Shown here: one piece after another, positions 1 through 7,776 of the stretch
Layout: the number at the start of each line of letters is the position of its first letter
How positions within the stretch are numbered: position 1 is the first letter of the stretch
Assembly (NCBI GenBank): GCA_031365725.1
Contig: JANLYQ010000068.1
Span: 1-28,024, forward strand
Direction of reading: 5' to 3'
DNA from: JANLYQ01 sp031365725
Lineage (GTDB): Bacteria > Actinomycetota > Actinomycetes > JACCUZ01
DNA length: 28,024 nt
The notes under the pieces: model-generated
The model's input: the letters and a program-made list of their open reading frames with translations, nothing else
Database searches by the model: none
What the model was told of the DNA's origin: nothing
Translations under genes and position numbers: made by a program

Positions 1-29
1 CGACGCTCATCGCCACATCCGGGGGACTC

Positions 30-1787
30 ATGCGTCGACGCTGGCGGACGGTCGGGCTGCTGCTGCTCGTGCCCGGGCTCGTGCTCGGCTCGGCACGCGG
101 CGCGGGTGCGATCGCGCACGGGACCTGGGTCAGCAAGCCGACTGTCTCGGCTCCCTGGGTGCTGCCCCTCCTGTACAGCACCAACGGCTACTTCCGGTGG
201 AGGGTCGTGTGCACAGGGATCGCCATCGATCCAGAGACAATCGTGACGGCCGCTTCCTGCGTGCAGCGCACGGGCTTCTACGAGGCGACGCTTGACGGTC
301 GGCCACTGCACAACAACGACGGCGTTCCACGGGGGACCACCGCTGCGGTCAGGGTCGAGGCGGTCCTCGCACACCCCGGGTTCCGCTCGACCACGCTGCT
401 CAACGACATCGCCGTCCTCCGGCCGCTGCACCCGCTCACCCTGACGTCGTACGCCCAGCTGGCTCCAGCGTCGGTCAGCGCACTCCTCACCTCTCCGACG
501 CCACCGGCGCTCACGCTCTACGGCTGGGGTCAGAGCGAGCGCTCGGCCGCCGGCCGCCTCCGGCAGGGCGTCGTACAGCTGCAGCCACGGGCCGCAGCGC
601 GAGCCTGGCGTTCGCGCTTTCGGCCGAAGACCATGCTCGCTGTCGGTCGCGCCCGTGCACAGGGCGCGGGCTACGTGCGAGCGTGCACGGGTGACACCGG
701 CGGCCCGCTCGTGGTGCGGAAACGTGGCGTGTCGTACGTCGTGGGTGTGACCTCCTGGAGTGCCTCGAGCTGCCGGGCAGCGAGGCCCACGCTGCTCACC
801 TCCGTCGCGGCATATCGCGGGTGGTTGAGGCAGGCGTCTGCCTCGTTGCCGCAAGCAGCAAGCGACGACAACCGGGCCAAGCCGGAGCAGATCACCGCAA
901 CGGCGATCGAGGGGACCGTCAGTGTCGGCTCGGTCCTCACTTGTCGGGCCGGGACGTGGACGAGCAACACGATTCGCCTCGACATCACGTGGCAGACGCG
1001 ACGACCCCTCACCGGGGAGGAGGTCACCACCAAGGGGTCTACGTGGACCTTGTCGAGTGTTGATGCAGGGGCTCGGCTCACCTGCACGGTCGATGCCTAT
1101 TCAGCAGTCGGCCGCGCAAGCGCAAGTGCTCTTGCCGTGGCGAGCATCCCCTCCGGCCCCTCCCGAGCGAGCAACACCCTCTCGGTCATGAGCCTGACGG
1201 CGGGCGCCCCTACGCCACTGCCCTCGCCAGGCACGCCCGTCACCTGCACGCCGCCGACGTACCGCCAGACCGGGGTCCCGGTGACGGTCACCTGGAGCGT
1301 CGTGAGCGGAGGCATCGCCACCGAGATCGGCACCGGGTCTCCCCTCACCCTGACCGCGGCAGTCCTTCGACAGCTGGCGGGCAGGACGTTGCGCTGCACG
1401 ACGACCGCGTCGTGGGGCGGCTTTGCGCCCGACGTGCTGACCGTGGATCGTGCGATGGCAGCACTCGCGCCGCCAGTCGTGACGCGCGTGAGCATCATTC
1501 CTGATCTCACGTTCGTTGCCCCGACCACCGGCATGACGGTCATGTGCTCGGCGTCCGTCGCAGGGCCAGTCGAAAACGTCGGCTACAGCTGGGCGATGCA
1601 GACGGCTGACCCTGCGGCCAACCCGCCTGGCGACACGACCCTTGACCCGTCCGCCCGGATCCTCGGCACAGACCAGAACTACGTCCTTACGGCCGCCGAC
1701 GTGGCGGCCTCCTCGACCGAGTATCTGGTCTGCACGGCGACGGCGTCGACCTGGCAGGGCTCCGACAGCCGGTGGGACTGGTTCTGA
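30..1787 (+). CDS. Secreted trypsin-fold (S1) pseudoprotease with Ig-like repeats
   Basis: The 585-residue product starts with a signal peptide (Arg-rich start, Leu/Val core, about residues 1-27). A chymotrypsin-fold domain covers about residues 30-275. The catalytic Asp is present (D126 in NDIAVL). The position normally holding His reads TAASC (Ser76), and the nucleophile motif normally GDSGGP reads GDTGGP (Thr223). Two of the three triad residues are therefore changed, so ordinary serine-protease activity is unlikely; binding is a better guess (inference). Residues about 285-585 look like three Ig-like repeats, each with a pair of Cys and 'LTC'-type strands, as in actinobacterial cell-surface proteins. 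The ATG at 30 follows a GGGGGA stretch 3 bases upstream. The protein is probably exported and acts outside the cell. The fold call is firm and the repeat boundaries are approximate. Confidence 0.85.
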   Translation: MRRRWRTVGLLLLVPGLVLGSARGAGAIAHGTWVSKPTVSAPWVLPLLYSTNGYFRWRVVCTGIAIDPETIVTAASCVQRTGFYEATLDGRPLHNNDGVPRGTTAAVRVEAVLAHPGFRSTTLLNDIAVLRPLHPLTLTSYAQLAPASVSALLTSPTPPALTLYGWGQSERSAAGRLRQGVVQLQPRAAARAWRSRFRPKTMLAVGRARAQGAGYVRACTGDTGGPLVVRKRGVSYVVGVTSWSASSCRAARPTLLTSVAAYRGWLRQASASLPQAASDDNRAKPEQITATAIEGTVSVGSVLTCRAGTWTSNTIRLDITWQTRRPLTGEEVTTKGSTWTLSSVDAGARLTCTVDAYSAVGRASASALAVASIPSGPSRASNTLSVMSLTAGAPTPLPSPGTPVTCTPPTYRQTGVPVTVTWSVVSGGIATEIGTGSPLTLTAAVLRQLAGRTLRCTTTASWGGFAPDVLTVDRAMAALAPPVVTRVSIIPDLTFVAPTTGMTVMCSASVAGPVENVGYSWAMQTADPAANPPGDTTLDPSARILGTDQNYVLTAADVAASSTEYLVCTATASTWQGSDSRWDWF

Positions 1788-1826
1788 GCCTCGCGCCTGT
1801 CGGGGGTGCGTTCTAGGGTCGATCGC

Positions 1827-2528
1827 ATGGACTCCACACCGATCATCCTGGTCCCCGGTTTCTGGCTCGGCGCATGGGCGTGGGACGAGGTCGCGACCCC
1901 ACTCCGCGCCGACGGGCACGACGTCACTGCCCTCACCTTGCCGGGGTTGGACGCTGTCGACACCGACCGGTCGGCGATCACGTTGACCGACCACGTGGAC
2001 GCCATCTGCGCCGCCGTCACCGCCGCGGGCCGACCGGTGCTGTTGGCCGTGCACAGCGGCGCCGGTGTGCCCGGCTACGTCGTGACCGACCGCATGCCCG
2101 AGAACATCGCGGCGATGGTCTACGTCGACTCGGGCGCAGCCACCGGGGCTCTTGACCCCGACTTTGCCGACCTCGAGAAGCCGTTGCCGCCGATCGAGGA
2201 GCTGTCGGCTGAGGAGAACCTCGACGGCCTGAGCCCCGAGCAGCTTGACACCTTTCGACGTCGCGCCGTGCCCGAGCCTGGTGCTGCCCTGCGCGACTCC
2301 CCCGTCCTCACCAACGATGCCCGCCGCGACGTGCCGACGACGGTGATCTGCACCGGCTTCACCTCCGAGCAGTACAACGACGCGGTGGCCAGCGGCTATC
2401 CGTTCGTCGCCGGTTTGGCCGAGCTCACCGACCTGACGTACGTCGACCTGCCGACGAGCCACTGGCCGATGTGGTCCAAGCCGGCCGAGCTGGCGGCGAT
2501 CCTCGGCGACCTCGCCCGACGCTCGTGA
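1827..2528 (+). CDS. Alpha/beta hydrolase (methylesterase-like)
   Basis: A 233-residue cytoplasmic alpha/beta hydrolase. The N-terminal strand and oxyanion region read ILVPGFWLGAWAW. The nucleophile elbow reads AVHSGAG, placing Ser77 where esterases of the plant methylesterase/EstC type have GHSYGG. The first Gly of the usual GxSxG is Val here. The catalytic His is H212 in SHWPMW. The frame is open upstream to a GTG at 1806, but the ATG at 1827 gives the normal N-terminus of the fold. The stop overlaps the next start in GTGA, so it is probably translated with the downstream genes. The substrate is unknown. Confidence 0.8.
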   Translation: MDSTPIILVPGFWLGAWAWDEVATPLRADGHDVTALTLPGLDAVDTDRSAITLTDHVDAICAAVTAAGRPVLLAVHSGAGVPGYVVTDRMPENIAAMVYVDSGAATGALDPDFADLEKPLPPIEELSAEENLDGLSPEQLDTFRRRAVPEPGAALRDSPVLTNDARRDVPTTVICTGFTSEQYNDAVASGYPFVAGLAELTDLTYVDLPTSHWPMWSKPAELAAILGDLARRS

Positions 2529-3172
2529 GCACCCTCACCGGCACCCAGATCGCCGACGCCGGCCTGACCGACTGGGCTTACCTGCTCGGCGGATTGCACA
2601 CCCGGCTGATGACCCGCCGCTTTGCCACCGGACTGCGGCTCGTGCAGGCCATCGGGGAGGCAGCCGAGGAGATGGACCATCACCCGGACCTCGACCTGCG
2701 CTACGGCCACCTGGGGGTGCGCCTGCGCAGCCACGACGTCGGTGGGGTCACCGACCGCGACGTGCGCCTCGCCCGGACCATCAGCGAGCTCGCTGCAGCC
2801 GAGAGCGTTGCCGCCGAGCCGCAAGCAGCCCAGGCACTCGAGCTGGCCCTGGACACCCCGCACGCGGCGGCGATCCGGCCGTTCTGGCACGCCGTGCTCG
2901 CCGCAGCGCCGCCGGCGCCAGGCCAGGACGATGTCCGCAGCGACACCGTGCCTGACCTGTGGTTCCAGGAGTCGGGCAGCGACGAGCCGCGACAACGGTT
3001 CCACTTCGACCTGTGGGTGGCCCCCGAGGTGGTCGAAGGCCGCATCGCCGCTGCTGTGGCCGCCGGCGGGGTCCTGGAGAGCGACGCCGAGGCACCGTCC
3101 TTCTGGGTGCTGGCGGATTCCGAGGGCAACAGGGTGTGTCTGTGCACCTGGCAGGACCGCGGCGCGGGCTGA
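2525..3172 (+). CDS. Pterin-4a-carbinolamine dehydratase-like / VOC fusion protein
   Basis: A 215-residue product starting at a GTG that overlaps the upstream TGA. Residues 1-95 match the pterin-4a-carbinolamine dehydratase fold, with the signature E-MDHHPDL-Y-HD-GG-T-D-LA (H52, H53, P54). Residues about 105-215 form a glyoxalase/VOC-like domain (FWHAVL, FHFDLWV, and a closing LADSEGNRVCLC strand). The fusion recurs in actinobacteria, but its substrate is not established; no aromatic amino acid hydroxylase is nearby to suggest a tetrahydrobiopterin role. The enclosing frame is open further upstream, but the overlap start fits the domain edge. Confidence 0.8.
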   Translation: MSTLTGTQIADAGLTDWAYLLGGLHTRLMTRRFATGLRLVQAIGEAAEEMDHHPDLDLRYGHLGVRLRSHDVGGVTDRDVRLARTISELAAAESVAAEPQAAQALELALDTPHAAAIRPFWHAVLAAAPPAPGQDDVRSDTVPDLWFQESGSDEPRQRFHFDLWVAPEVVEGRIAAAVAAGGVLESDAEAPSFWVLADSEGNRVCLCTWQDRGAG

Positions 3173-3179
3173 TCCTGAC

Positions 3180-4100
3180 GTGACCACGTCGACCAGCAGC
3201 AGCCGACCGGGCCACGCGCTGACCTTCCTGTCGGACCCAGCCGAGTTCCTGAGCGCGGCGCAGGAGTTTGTGGCCGCCGACCCGGTGGTCAGCACCGTCG
3301 TGACCACTATCGCGCACCGCATGTCGTCGCCAGCGGGAGCAGCACTGACGACGCCCTATCCGCCGTGGTGGCTGGTGGTCCTGGACTCCTCCGGCCGCGT
3401 CGTGGGAGCGGGCATGCGCACCGCACCGTTCCCGCCGTACCCGCCGTTCCTGCTGCCGATGCCCGACGGTGCCGCAGTGGTGCTCGCACGGACGCTGCAC
3501 GAGCGGGGCGAGGAACTGCGCGCTGTCAATGGCGCGCTGCCGACCGTTGAGCTCGTGGCCGCAGAGACCGCCCGTCTGCGCGGCGGCCGGGTCGAGGTCG
3601 CCGCGCACACCCGGCTCTTCGAGCTCGACACCCTGGCGCGGCCGCTCGCCGTCCGCGGCACCCTGGTGCAGGCCACCACCGCCGACATCGACCTGGTGAC
3701 CGCGTGGTTCGCGGCCTTCCATCACGATGCCGATGAGCAGGCCGGTCGACCGCCGGGCAGCAGCGCCCAGGACCCACCCGACGCGGCCGACCTGCTCGAG
3801 CGGATCAAGAGCGGCGGCGTGTGGTTCTGGGTCGACGAGACAGGCGCCAGGGTGCACCTCACGGCCGCCAGCCGACCTGCCTTCGGCGTCGCGCGGATCG
3901 GGCCGGTCTACACCCCGCCGGAGCAGCGTGGGCGCGGCTGGGCCAGCAACGCGGTGGCCGAGGTCTCCGCGCGGCTGCAGGACCAAGGTGCTCGCGTCTG
4001 CCTGTTCACCGACCAGGCCAACCCGACGTCGAACAAGATCTATCTCGCCCTTGGCTACCGGCCCGTCGTCGACATGGCCAACCTCGTCATCACTCCCTAG
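3180..4100 (+). CDS. GNAT-family N-acetyltransferase
   Basis: A 306-residue protein from a GTG 7 bases after the previous stop. The frame is open far upstream, but that part is antisense or shifted relative to the preceding gene. The C-terminal third holds the GNAT fold: a GPVYTPPEQRGRGWA motif A for acetyl-CoA, followed by LFTDQANPTSNKIYLALGY, the usual Asn and Tyr region of motif B. The N-terminal half is of the less conserved kind seen in two-domain actinobacterial GNATs. The acceptor is unknown. It is probably co-transcribed with the hydrolase and dehydratase/VOC genes upstream. Confidence 0.8.
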   Translation: MTTSTSSSRPGHALTFLSDPAEFLSAAQEFVAADPVVSTVVTTIAHRMSSPAGAALTTPYPPWWLVVLDSSGRVVGAGMRTAPFPPYPPFLLPMPDGAAVVLARTLHERGEELRAVNGALPTVELVAAETARLRGGRVEVAAHTRLFELDTLARPLAVRGTLVQATTADIDLVTAWFAAFHHDADEQAGRPPGSSAQDPPDAADLLERIKSGGVWFWVDETGARVHLTAASRPAFGVARIGPVYTPPEQRGRGWASNAVAEVSARLQDQGARVCLFTDQANPTSNKIYLALGYRPVVDMANLVITP

Positions 4101-4121
4101 CCAGCGACGGCCGGATCCGCC

Positions 4122-4586
4122 ATGGTGATGCACATGCAGAGCGTGTACGACGCCGCGGGGGGCGCCGCCGGGATGGTGCGGCTCGCGGCGGCCTGGCATG
4201 AGCGGGTGCTCGGGGACGAGGTGGTTGCCCACGCCTTCAGCCATGGCCTCCGCGCGGATCACACCGATCGCCTGGCGGCGTACCTCGGTGAGGCACTGGG
4301 CGGCCCACCGGCCTACACGACGGCGTACGGCGACGAGACGACGGTCGTGCGCATGCACAGCGGCAACGGGGAGCACGACGAGATGGACGATCGAGCCATC
4401 GCCTGCTTCGACGTGGCTCTGCACGATGTGGGGCTCGACGCCGACGAGCGTCTGCACCAGGTGCTGCACGACTACTTCGCCTGGGCGACACGCGGCGCGA
4501 TGGCGCGCTATCCGCGCTCGCCCGAGGACGTGCCCGACGGGCTCGCCGTTCTGTACTGGTCCTGGGACGGACTGCAGCAACAGTGA
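4122..4586 (+). CDS. Truncated haemoglobin-like (group II type) globin
   Basis: A 154-residue protein. The segment HTDRLAAYLGEALGGPPAY matches the E-helix region typical of group II truncated haemoglobins, and VVRMHSGNGEHDEMDDRAIACF fits the F-helix region that supplies the proximal His. Such proteins bind O2, NO or related ligands through haem. Heme binding here is inferred from these motifs only. ATG codons at 4122, 4128 and 4134 are all possible starts. The stop overlaps the GTG start of the WYL pseudogene (GTGA at 4583-4586), so the two were probably translationally coupled. Confidence 0.7.
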   Translation: MVMHMQSVYDAAGGAAGMVRLAAAWHERVLGDEVVAHAFSHGLRADHTDRLAAYLGEALGGPPAYTTAYGDETTVVRMHSGNGEHDEMDDRAIACFDVALHDVGLDADERLHQVLHDYFAWATRGAMARYPRSPEDVPDGLAVLYWSWDGLQQQ

Positions 4587-5295
4587 CGGCCCTCGAGAGC
4601 CCGACCGCACGGGCGCTGCTCGCCCTCGAGCTGGTGCAAGGCACACCCGGCATCACCGCTGACCGGCTGGCCGACGGTCTGGGTGTCTCGGAGCGGGCGG
4701 CGCGCCGCTACGTGGCCATCCTGCGTGCGGCCGGCATCCCGATCGACTCGACCCGCGGGCCGTACGGCGGCTACCGCGTCGGTCGTGGGGCTGCGCCTGC
4801 CGCCGCTGGTCTTCACCGCCGACGAGGCACTGGCGCTCGTGATGGCGGCCCTCGATGGCCACCACGACGCGGCCGATCCCACTGACATCGTGGGCAGCGC
4901 GCTCGGCAAGATTGTGCGTGCGCTGCCTGCGCCCGTGGCGGCACAGGCAGAGGCAGTCCGCCGCAGCACCGCGCCGAGGTCGACCCGTGGGGCCTGGTGG
5001 TGCGGCACGGTCGCTGGTACCTCCTCTGTTACTCGCACCCAGCCGATGCCCGGCGCGCGTATCGGGTCGACCGGATCCGCGGTGTCGAGCTGCTCGCGGC
5101 GACCTTCGGCTCGAACAGGTGGACGACGCGACGACCCGCTTGGTCGGCACCACGAGCAACCCCACCTGGTACGCCGGCCAGGTCGCGGCGCTGCCGTTCG
5201 GCTACTGCTTCGTGGCCGGGGTCGAGTTGCAGGACGCGGCTCGACGCCTCGGGCAGCAGCTGCTCGCGGCCAGCGGCCAAGTCGCCACTACCTGA
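4583..5295 (+). pseudogene. Degraded HTH/WYL-domain transcriptional regulator
   Basis: The region encodes pieces of one regulator in different frames. From 4583 come the HTH and GPYGGYRVGRG. After a GGGG run at 4787-4790 the homology moves +1 (LRLPPLVFTADEALALVMAAL, to about 4975). It then jumps to the frame of VVRHGRWYLLCYSHPADARRAYRVDRI (about 4980-5108), and again to VDDATTRLVGTTSNPTWYAGQ through the TGA at 5293-5295. Only about 237 codon equivalents remain, against about 320-330 in intact relatives. The segment before the WYL motif and a stretch after YRVDRI are missing, roughly 45 residues each. So there is one frameshift plus two out-of-frame deletions. It is very unlikely to make a working regulator. 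Confidence 0.85.
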
Positions 5296-5298
5296 TCG

Positions 5299-5853
5299 CT
5301 AGTAGACCGAGCCGGGCGGCGGATCTTCCCCGACGAGACCGTCGACCGACTCGCGCAGAAGGTCGGCGTGACCGGTGTGCCGGCCGTACTCCTCGACCAG
5401 GTCGAACAACATCCGGCGCAGGCTCGGGTGGTTGCCCTCGCTGTCGGAGTCGTTGATGAACTGATCGAGGCCACCATCGGCCATGGCGGCCGACACGCGT
5501 TCGCGGGCCCGAGCGACGGCGCCGTCCCACAGGGCGTACAACTCGTCCGGAGTGTCGTCGGCGGCCGAGAGGAACTGCCAGTCCTCCACGTCGAACCGGT
5601 AGGTGGACTCCCACGGCTCGCCGATCGACGTACCGCTGAGCTTGGTCGTGGAGTAGAAGTCCTCCACCAGCGCGAGGTGCTTGAGCAGGCTGCCCAGGGT
5701 CAGCGACGAGGCACCGATGCGGGCTTGCAGCCCGACGGCGTCGAGGCCACCGGCCTTCCAGCGGAAGGTCGTCCGGAGCCTGTCCAGTGACGCAAGCAGG
5801 TGCTCGGTCTCGGTGCCCGCGAGCGGCGGTTCCCAGGGGGTGTTGTTGGTCAT
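5299..5853 (-). CDS. DinB/DUF664 family protein
   Basis: A 184-residue four-helix-bundle protein. The probable metal-binding histidines are in SLLKHLALVEDFY and EYGRHTGHADLLRE, the usual triad of the DinB superfamily. Some actinobacterial DinB relatives are mycothiol-dependent enzymes; others have no known function. The frame is open to 5976, but the extra residues are low-complexity and overlap the small gene at 5895-6062. The ATG at 5853 (MTNNTPWEPP) is the natural start. It ends 3 bases from the end of the convergent WYL pseudogene. It may be in one transcript with the two genes upstream, with gaps of 41 and 43 bases. Confidence 0.85.
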   Translation of the reverse strand: MTNNTPWEPPLAGTETEHLLASLDRLRTTFRWKAGGLDAVGLQARIGASSLTLGSLLKHLALVEDFYSTTKLSGTSIGEPWESTYRFDVEDWQFLSAADDTPDELYALWDGAVARARERVSAAMADGGLDQFINDSDSEGNHPSLRRMLFDLVEEYGRHTGHADLLRESVDGLVGEDPPPGSVY

Positions 5854-5894
5854 GCCCTCAACGCTAGAGCCAGTTGCGGACGTTCTGCGTCCGG

Positions 5895-6062
5895 CTATCG
5901 GTGGCCGTAGGGAAGAACCCACCGGAAGGCGGACAGTCCCGGGAGTCGACACCAGCAGCCGGTCGAGCACTCGCATCGAGACAAGCCTGCCGCCTCGATC
6001 AGCCGTCCGACGACCGCAGCCAGCAGGTACGACCCGACGACGAACCGGACCACGCGTCCCAT
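5895..6062 (-). CDS. Small four-cysteine protein of unknown function (55 aa)
   Basis: I translated this codon by codon: ATG at 6062, TAG at 5897-5895, 55 residues. It begins MGRVVRFVVGSYLLAAVVG, an amphipathic or membrane-seeking N-terminus. It then has C30-x-C32-xxx-C36-x-C38 and ends with LFRW-like 'SAFRWVLPYGHR'. From memory, short conserved actinobacterial proteins have the same plan (CxCSxxCWCxxPGLSxFRWVxPxGHR), which argues it is real and not a chance frame. The four Cys could bind a metal, but this is inference. The only SD-like match is GAAGG about 15 bases upstream, so translation may be weak or coupled. It sits between the AAA+ gene and the DinB gene on the same strand. Confidence 0.7.
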   Translation of the reverse strand: MGRVVRFVVGSYLLAAVVGRLIEAAGLSRCECSTGCWCRLPGLSAFRWVLPYGHR

Positions 6063-6105
6063 GGGGTGACCATAGACCTTCGGGTCACGCGTCGTGCTCG
6101 GGCGA

Positions 6106-7398
6106 TCACAGTCGGGCTAGGCGCTCGATGTCTGCGTTGAACTCCGAGACCATGCTGTCGGTCAAGGTGCCGCGGGTCTCCTGGATGGCAGCGAGGTAGT
6201 CGTCGGTCCGCGGCCCCGGCGGTTCGTCGGCGGCCTCCGCCTCGTGGTAGACCGCAACTTCCAGTGCACGCTGCGACGCCTTCCGCGCGGCGAACTCGAT
6301 GTCGGCGGGCGTGAACAGGTTGCTCGCCTCAATCAGGGACTCGAGATCGACAAAAGCCTCGACGGCGTCCGGGATGTAGCGCTGCCAGATCGCGGCCCGG
6401 GCAGTGGCGTCGGGCGGTCCGATCGGGATGACGTAGTCGAAACGGCCGTGTCGCAGAAAAGCAGGGTCGAGGGCGCGGACGAAGTTCGTGGCACACACGA
6501 GGAGTCGTCCCTCCTTCTCGCGGAAGGAGGCAATGCATTTCAGCAACTCGTTGGTGACCCCTTGCATCGGCGATGGCGGACGACCCCCTCGCTCGGCGGC
6601 GATCTCCTCCACCTCGTCGATGAACACCACGACGTGCTCGAGCTCGGCGATCTCGGCGAATGTCGTGCGCAACGCGAGCGCCAACCCCGGTCCCTCGGCC
6701 GCCAGGCGGGAGGGCAGGACCTCGACGAACGGCCAGCCGAGGCGCGACGCCACCGCCTTCGCGAAGGTCGTCTTGCCGGTCCCGGGAGGACCAAAGAGCA
6801 CGACCGCACGCGGGGGTAGCACTCCGAACTCCTCGGCCAGGTCGGGCTTCGACAGCGGAAGGACGAGCCGTCGCTCGATGAGCCCCTTCTCCTCCGCCAT
6901 GCCGGCCAGGGAGTCCCACAACCCCACCGGCAGGACGTGCCCCCCGAGCCTCTCGAGGCGGCCGATCTCCTGTGGTTGCAACGGCACGACGCGTTCGAAG
7001 TAGGCGAGGGCCCGGGTCGCGTAACCCACGTTGAGGAACGCCTGGATCCCGGTCTCGCCCTCGGGGAGCAACGCCGATAGGCGATGGACGCCGCGGTGGA
7101 CCAGGCGCTGTTCCAGCTCGAGCAACATGGCCGATCCCAAGCCTCTGCCGCGCCAGTCATCCGCCAGGGCCAGCATCGTCACCCAACCGCGGTCCCCATT
7201 GACCCGCGCGACCGCGGCGCCAACGACTGCTTGTCCCACCACCGCCACCACAGACGCGGCGGCGTCACTGCGCACGGCGGCAAGAACTTCGGCTAATCCG
7301 TAGACCGGTTCGACGCTGGTCTTCCGCGACTCTTCCCAGACCCGCACGACCTGGTCGAGGTCGTCGTCGTGGAAGTCCCGCACGCGCCAGATGGCCAT
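6106..7398 (-). CDS. GNAT acetyltransferase-AAA+ ATPase fusion protein
   Basis: A 430-residue two-domain protein. Residues about 1-140 are a GNAT acetyltransferase with motif A ALADDWRGRGLGSAML and a GYATRALAYFER end. Residues about 165-345 are an AAA+ module: Walker A GPPGTGKT (about 203-210), Walker B VVVFIDEVEEI (about 256-266), sensor-1 ATNF, and an HGRFD arginine-finger region. A helical lid follows (FTPADIEFAARKASQ). The AAA+ part resembles the single-ring ATPases of the FtsH/Cdc48-like clade. The ATG at 7398 begins exactly at the GNAT domain (MAIWRVRDF); a GTG at 7419 would add seven residues. No partner protease is adjacent. The function is unknown; an ATP-driven remodeller carrying its own acetyltransferase is an inference. 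Confidence 0.85.
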   Translation of the reverse strand: MAIWRVRDFHDDDLDQVVRVWEESRKTSVEPVYGLAEVLAAVRSDAAASVVAVVGQAVVGAAVARVNGDRGWVTMLALADDWRGRGLGSAMLLELEQRLVHRGVHRLSALLPEGETGIQAFLNVGYATRALAYFERVVPLQPQEIGRLERLGGHVLPVGLWDSLAGMAEEKGLIERRLVLPLSKPDLAEEFGVLPPRAVVLFGPPGTGKTTFAKAVASRLGWPFVEVLPSRLAAEGPGLALALRTTFAEIAELEHVVVFIDEVEEIAAERGGRPPSPMQGVTNELLKCIASFREKEGRLLVCATNFVRALDPAFLRHGRFDYVIPIGPPDATARAAIWQRYIPDAVEAFVDLESLIEASNLFTPADIEFAARKASQRALEVAVYHEAEAADEPPGPRTDDYLAAIQETRGTLTDSMVSEFNADIERLARL

Positions 7399-7551
7399 GG
7401 TCGCCAGTGTGGCAGTCACCGTTCGCCGGCCCGAGATCAGCCCGGCCGTCCGAGATCGAGGCCAGCGGCCGTGACGCTGTGTCGGTCGAGGCTGGGCTAG
7501 CCTGCCTACACACGACCGCCCGGTTTCGGGCCTAGCCCCGGGAGTGTTCGC

Positions 7552-7743
7552 GTGTCAGATCTCGACGGTCCGTCCGGAGTGAGCCAGGCGACCCCGCAGG
7601 GTCGACTCATCGCCGGTGCCTCCGCCCTGGGCAGTCGGCCAGGGTGGCGCGGTCGGGCGGGGCGGATCGTCGCGTGGGTGGGGCTGGTCGGTGGTGTCGC
7701 CATCCTCGCCGTCATTGTCGGCGTCGTCGTGATGTCGCGGTGA
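7552..7743 (+). CDS. Small single-span membrane protein (63 aa)
   Basis: GTG start with a good GGGAG ribosome binding site at 7540-7544, 7 bases upstream. The product has a polar Gly/Ser/Pro-rich N-terminus and a single hydrophobic helix near its C-terminus (about residues 37-61, AWVGLVGGVAILAVIVGVVV), ending with Arg. There is no recognisable family. It is divergent from the GNAT-AAA+ gene; the 150-base space between them (7399-7551) holds no other gene that I can see. Orientation in the membrane is unknown. Confidence 0.6.
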   Translation: MSDLDGPSGVSQATPQGRLIAGASALGSRPGWRGRAGRIVAWVGLVGGVAILAVIVGVVVMSR

Positions 7744-7776
7744 CCAACCGCTGAGGCAACTCGGGCCAGCTGCGGC

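Noticed and set aside
1101..2462. 453-codon minus-strand open frame opposite the pseudoprotease and hydrolase
   Set aside because: Low-complexity composition and no family features; the plus strand carries two recognisable genes.
4787..4790. Simple sequencing slip as the whole explanation for the WYL frames
   Set aside because: The G-run could be an error, but two missing blocks of about 130 bases each cannot be.
5854..5976. N-terminal extension of the DinB protein
   Set aside because: It overlaps the better-supported small Cys gene and has no DinB-like sequence; ATG 5853 fits the fold.
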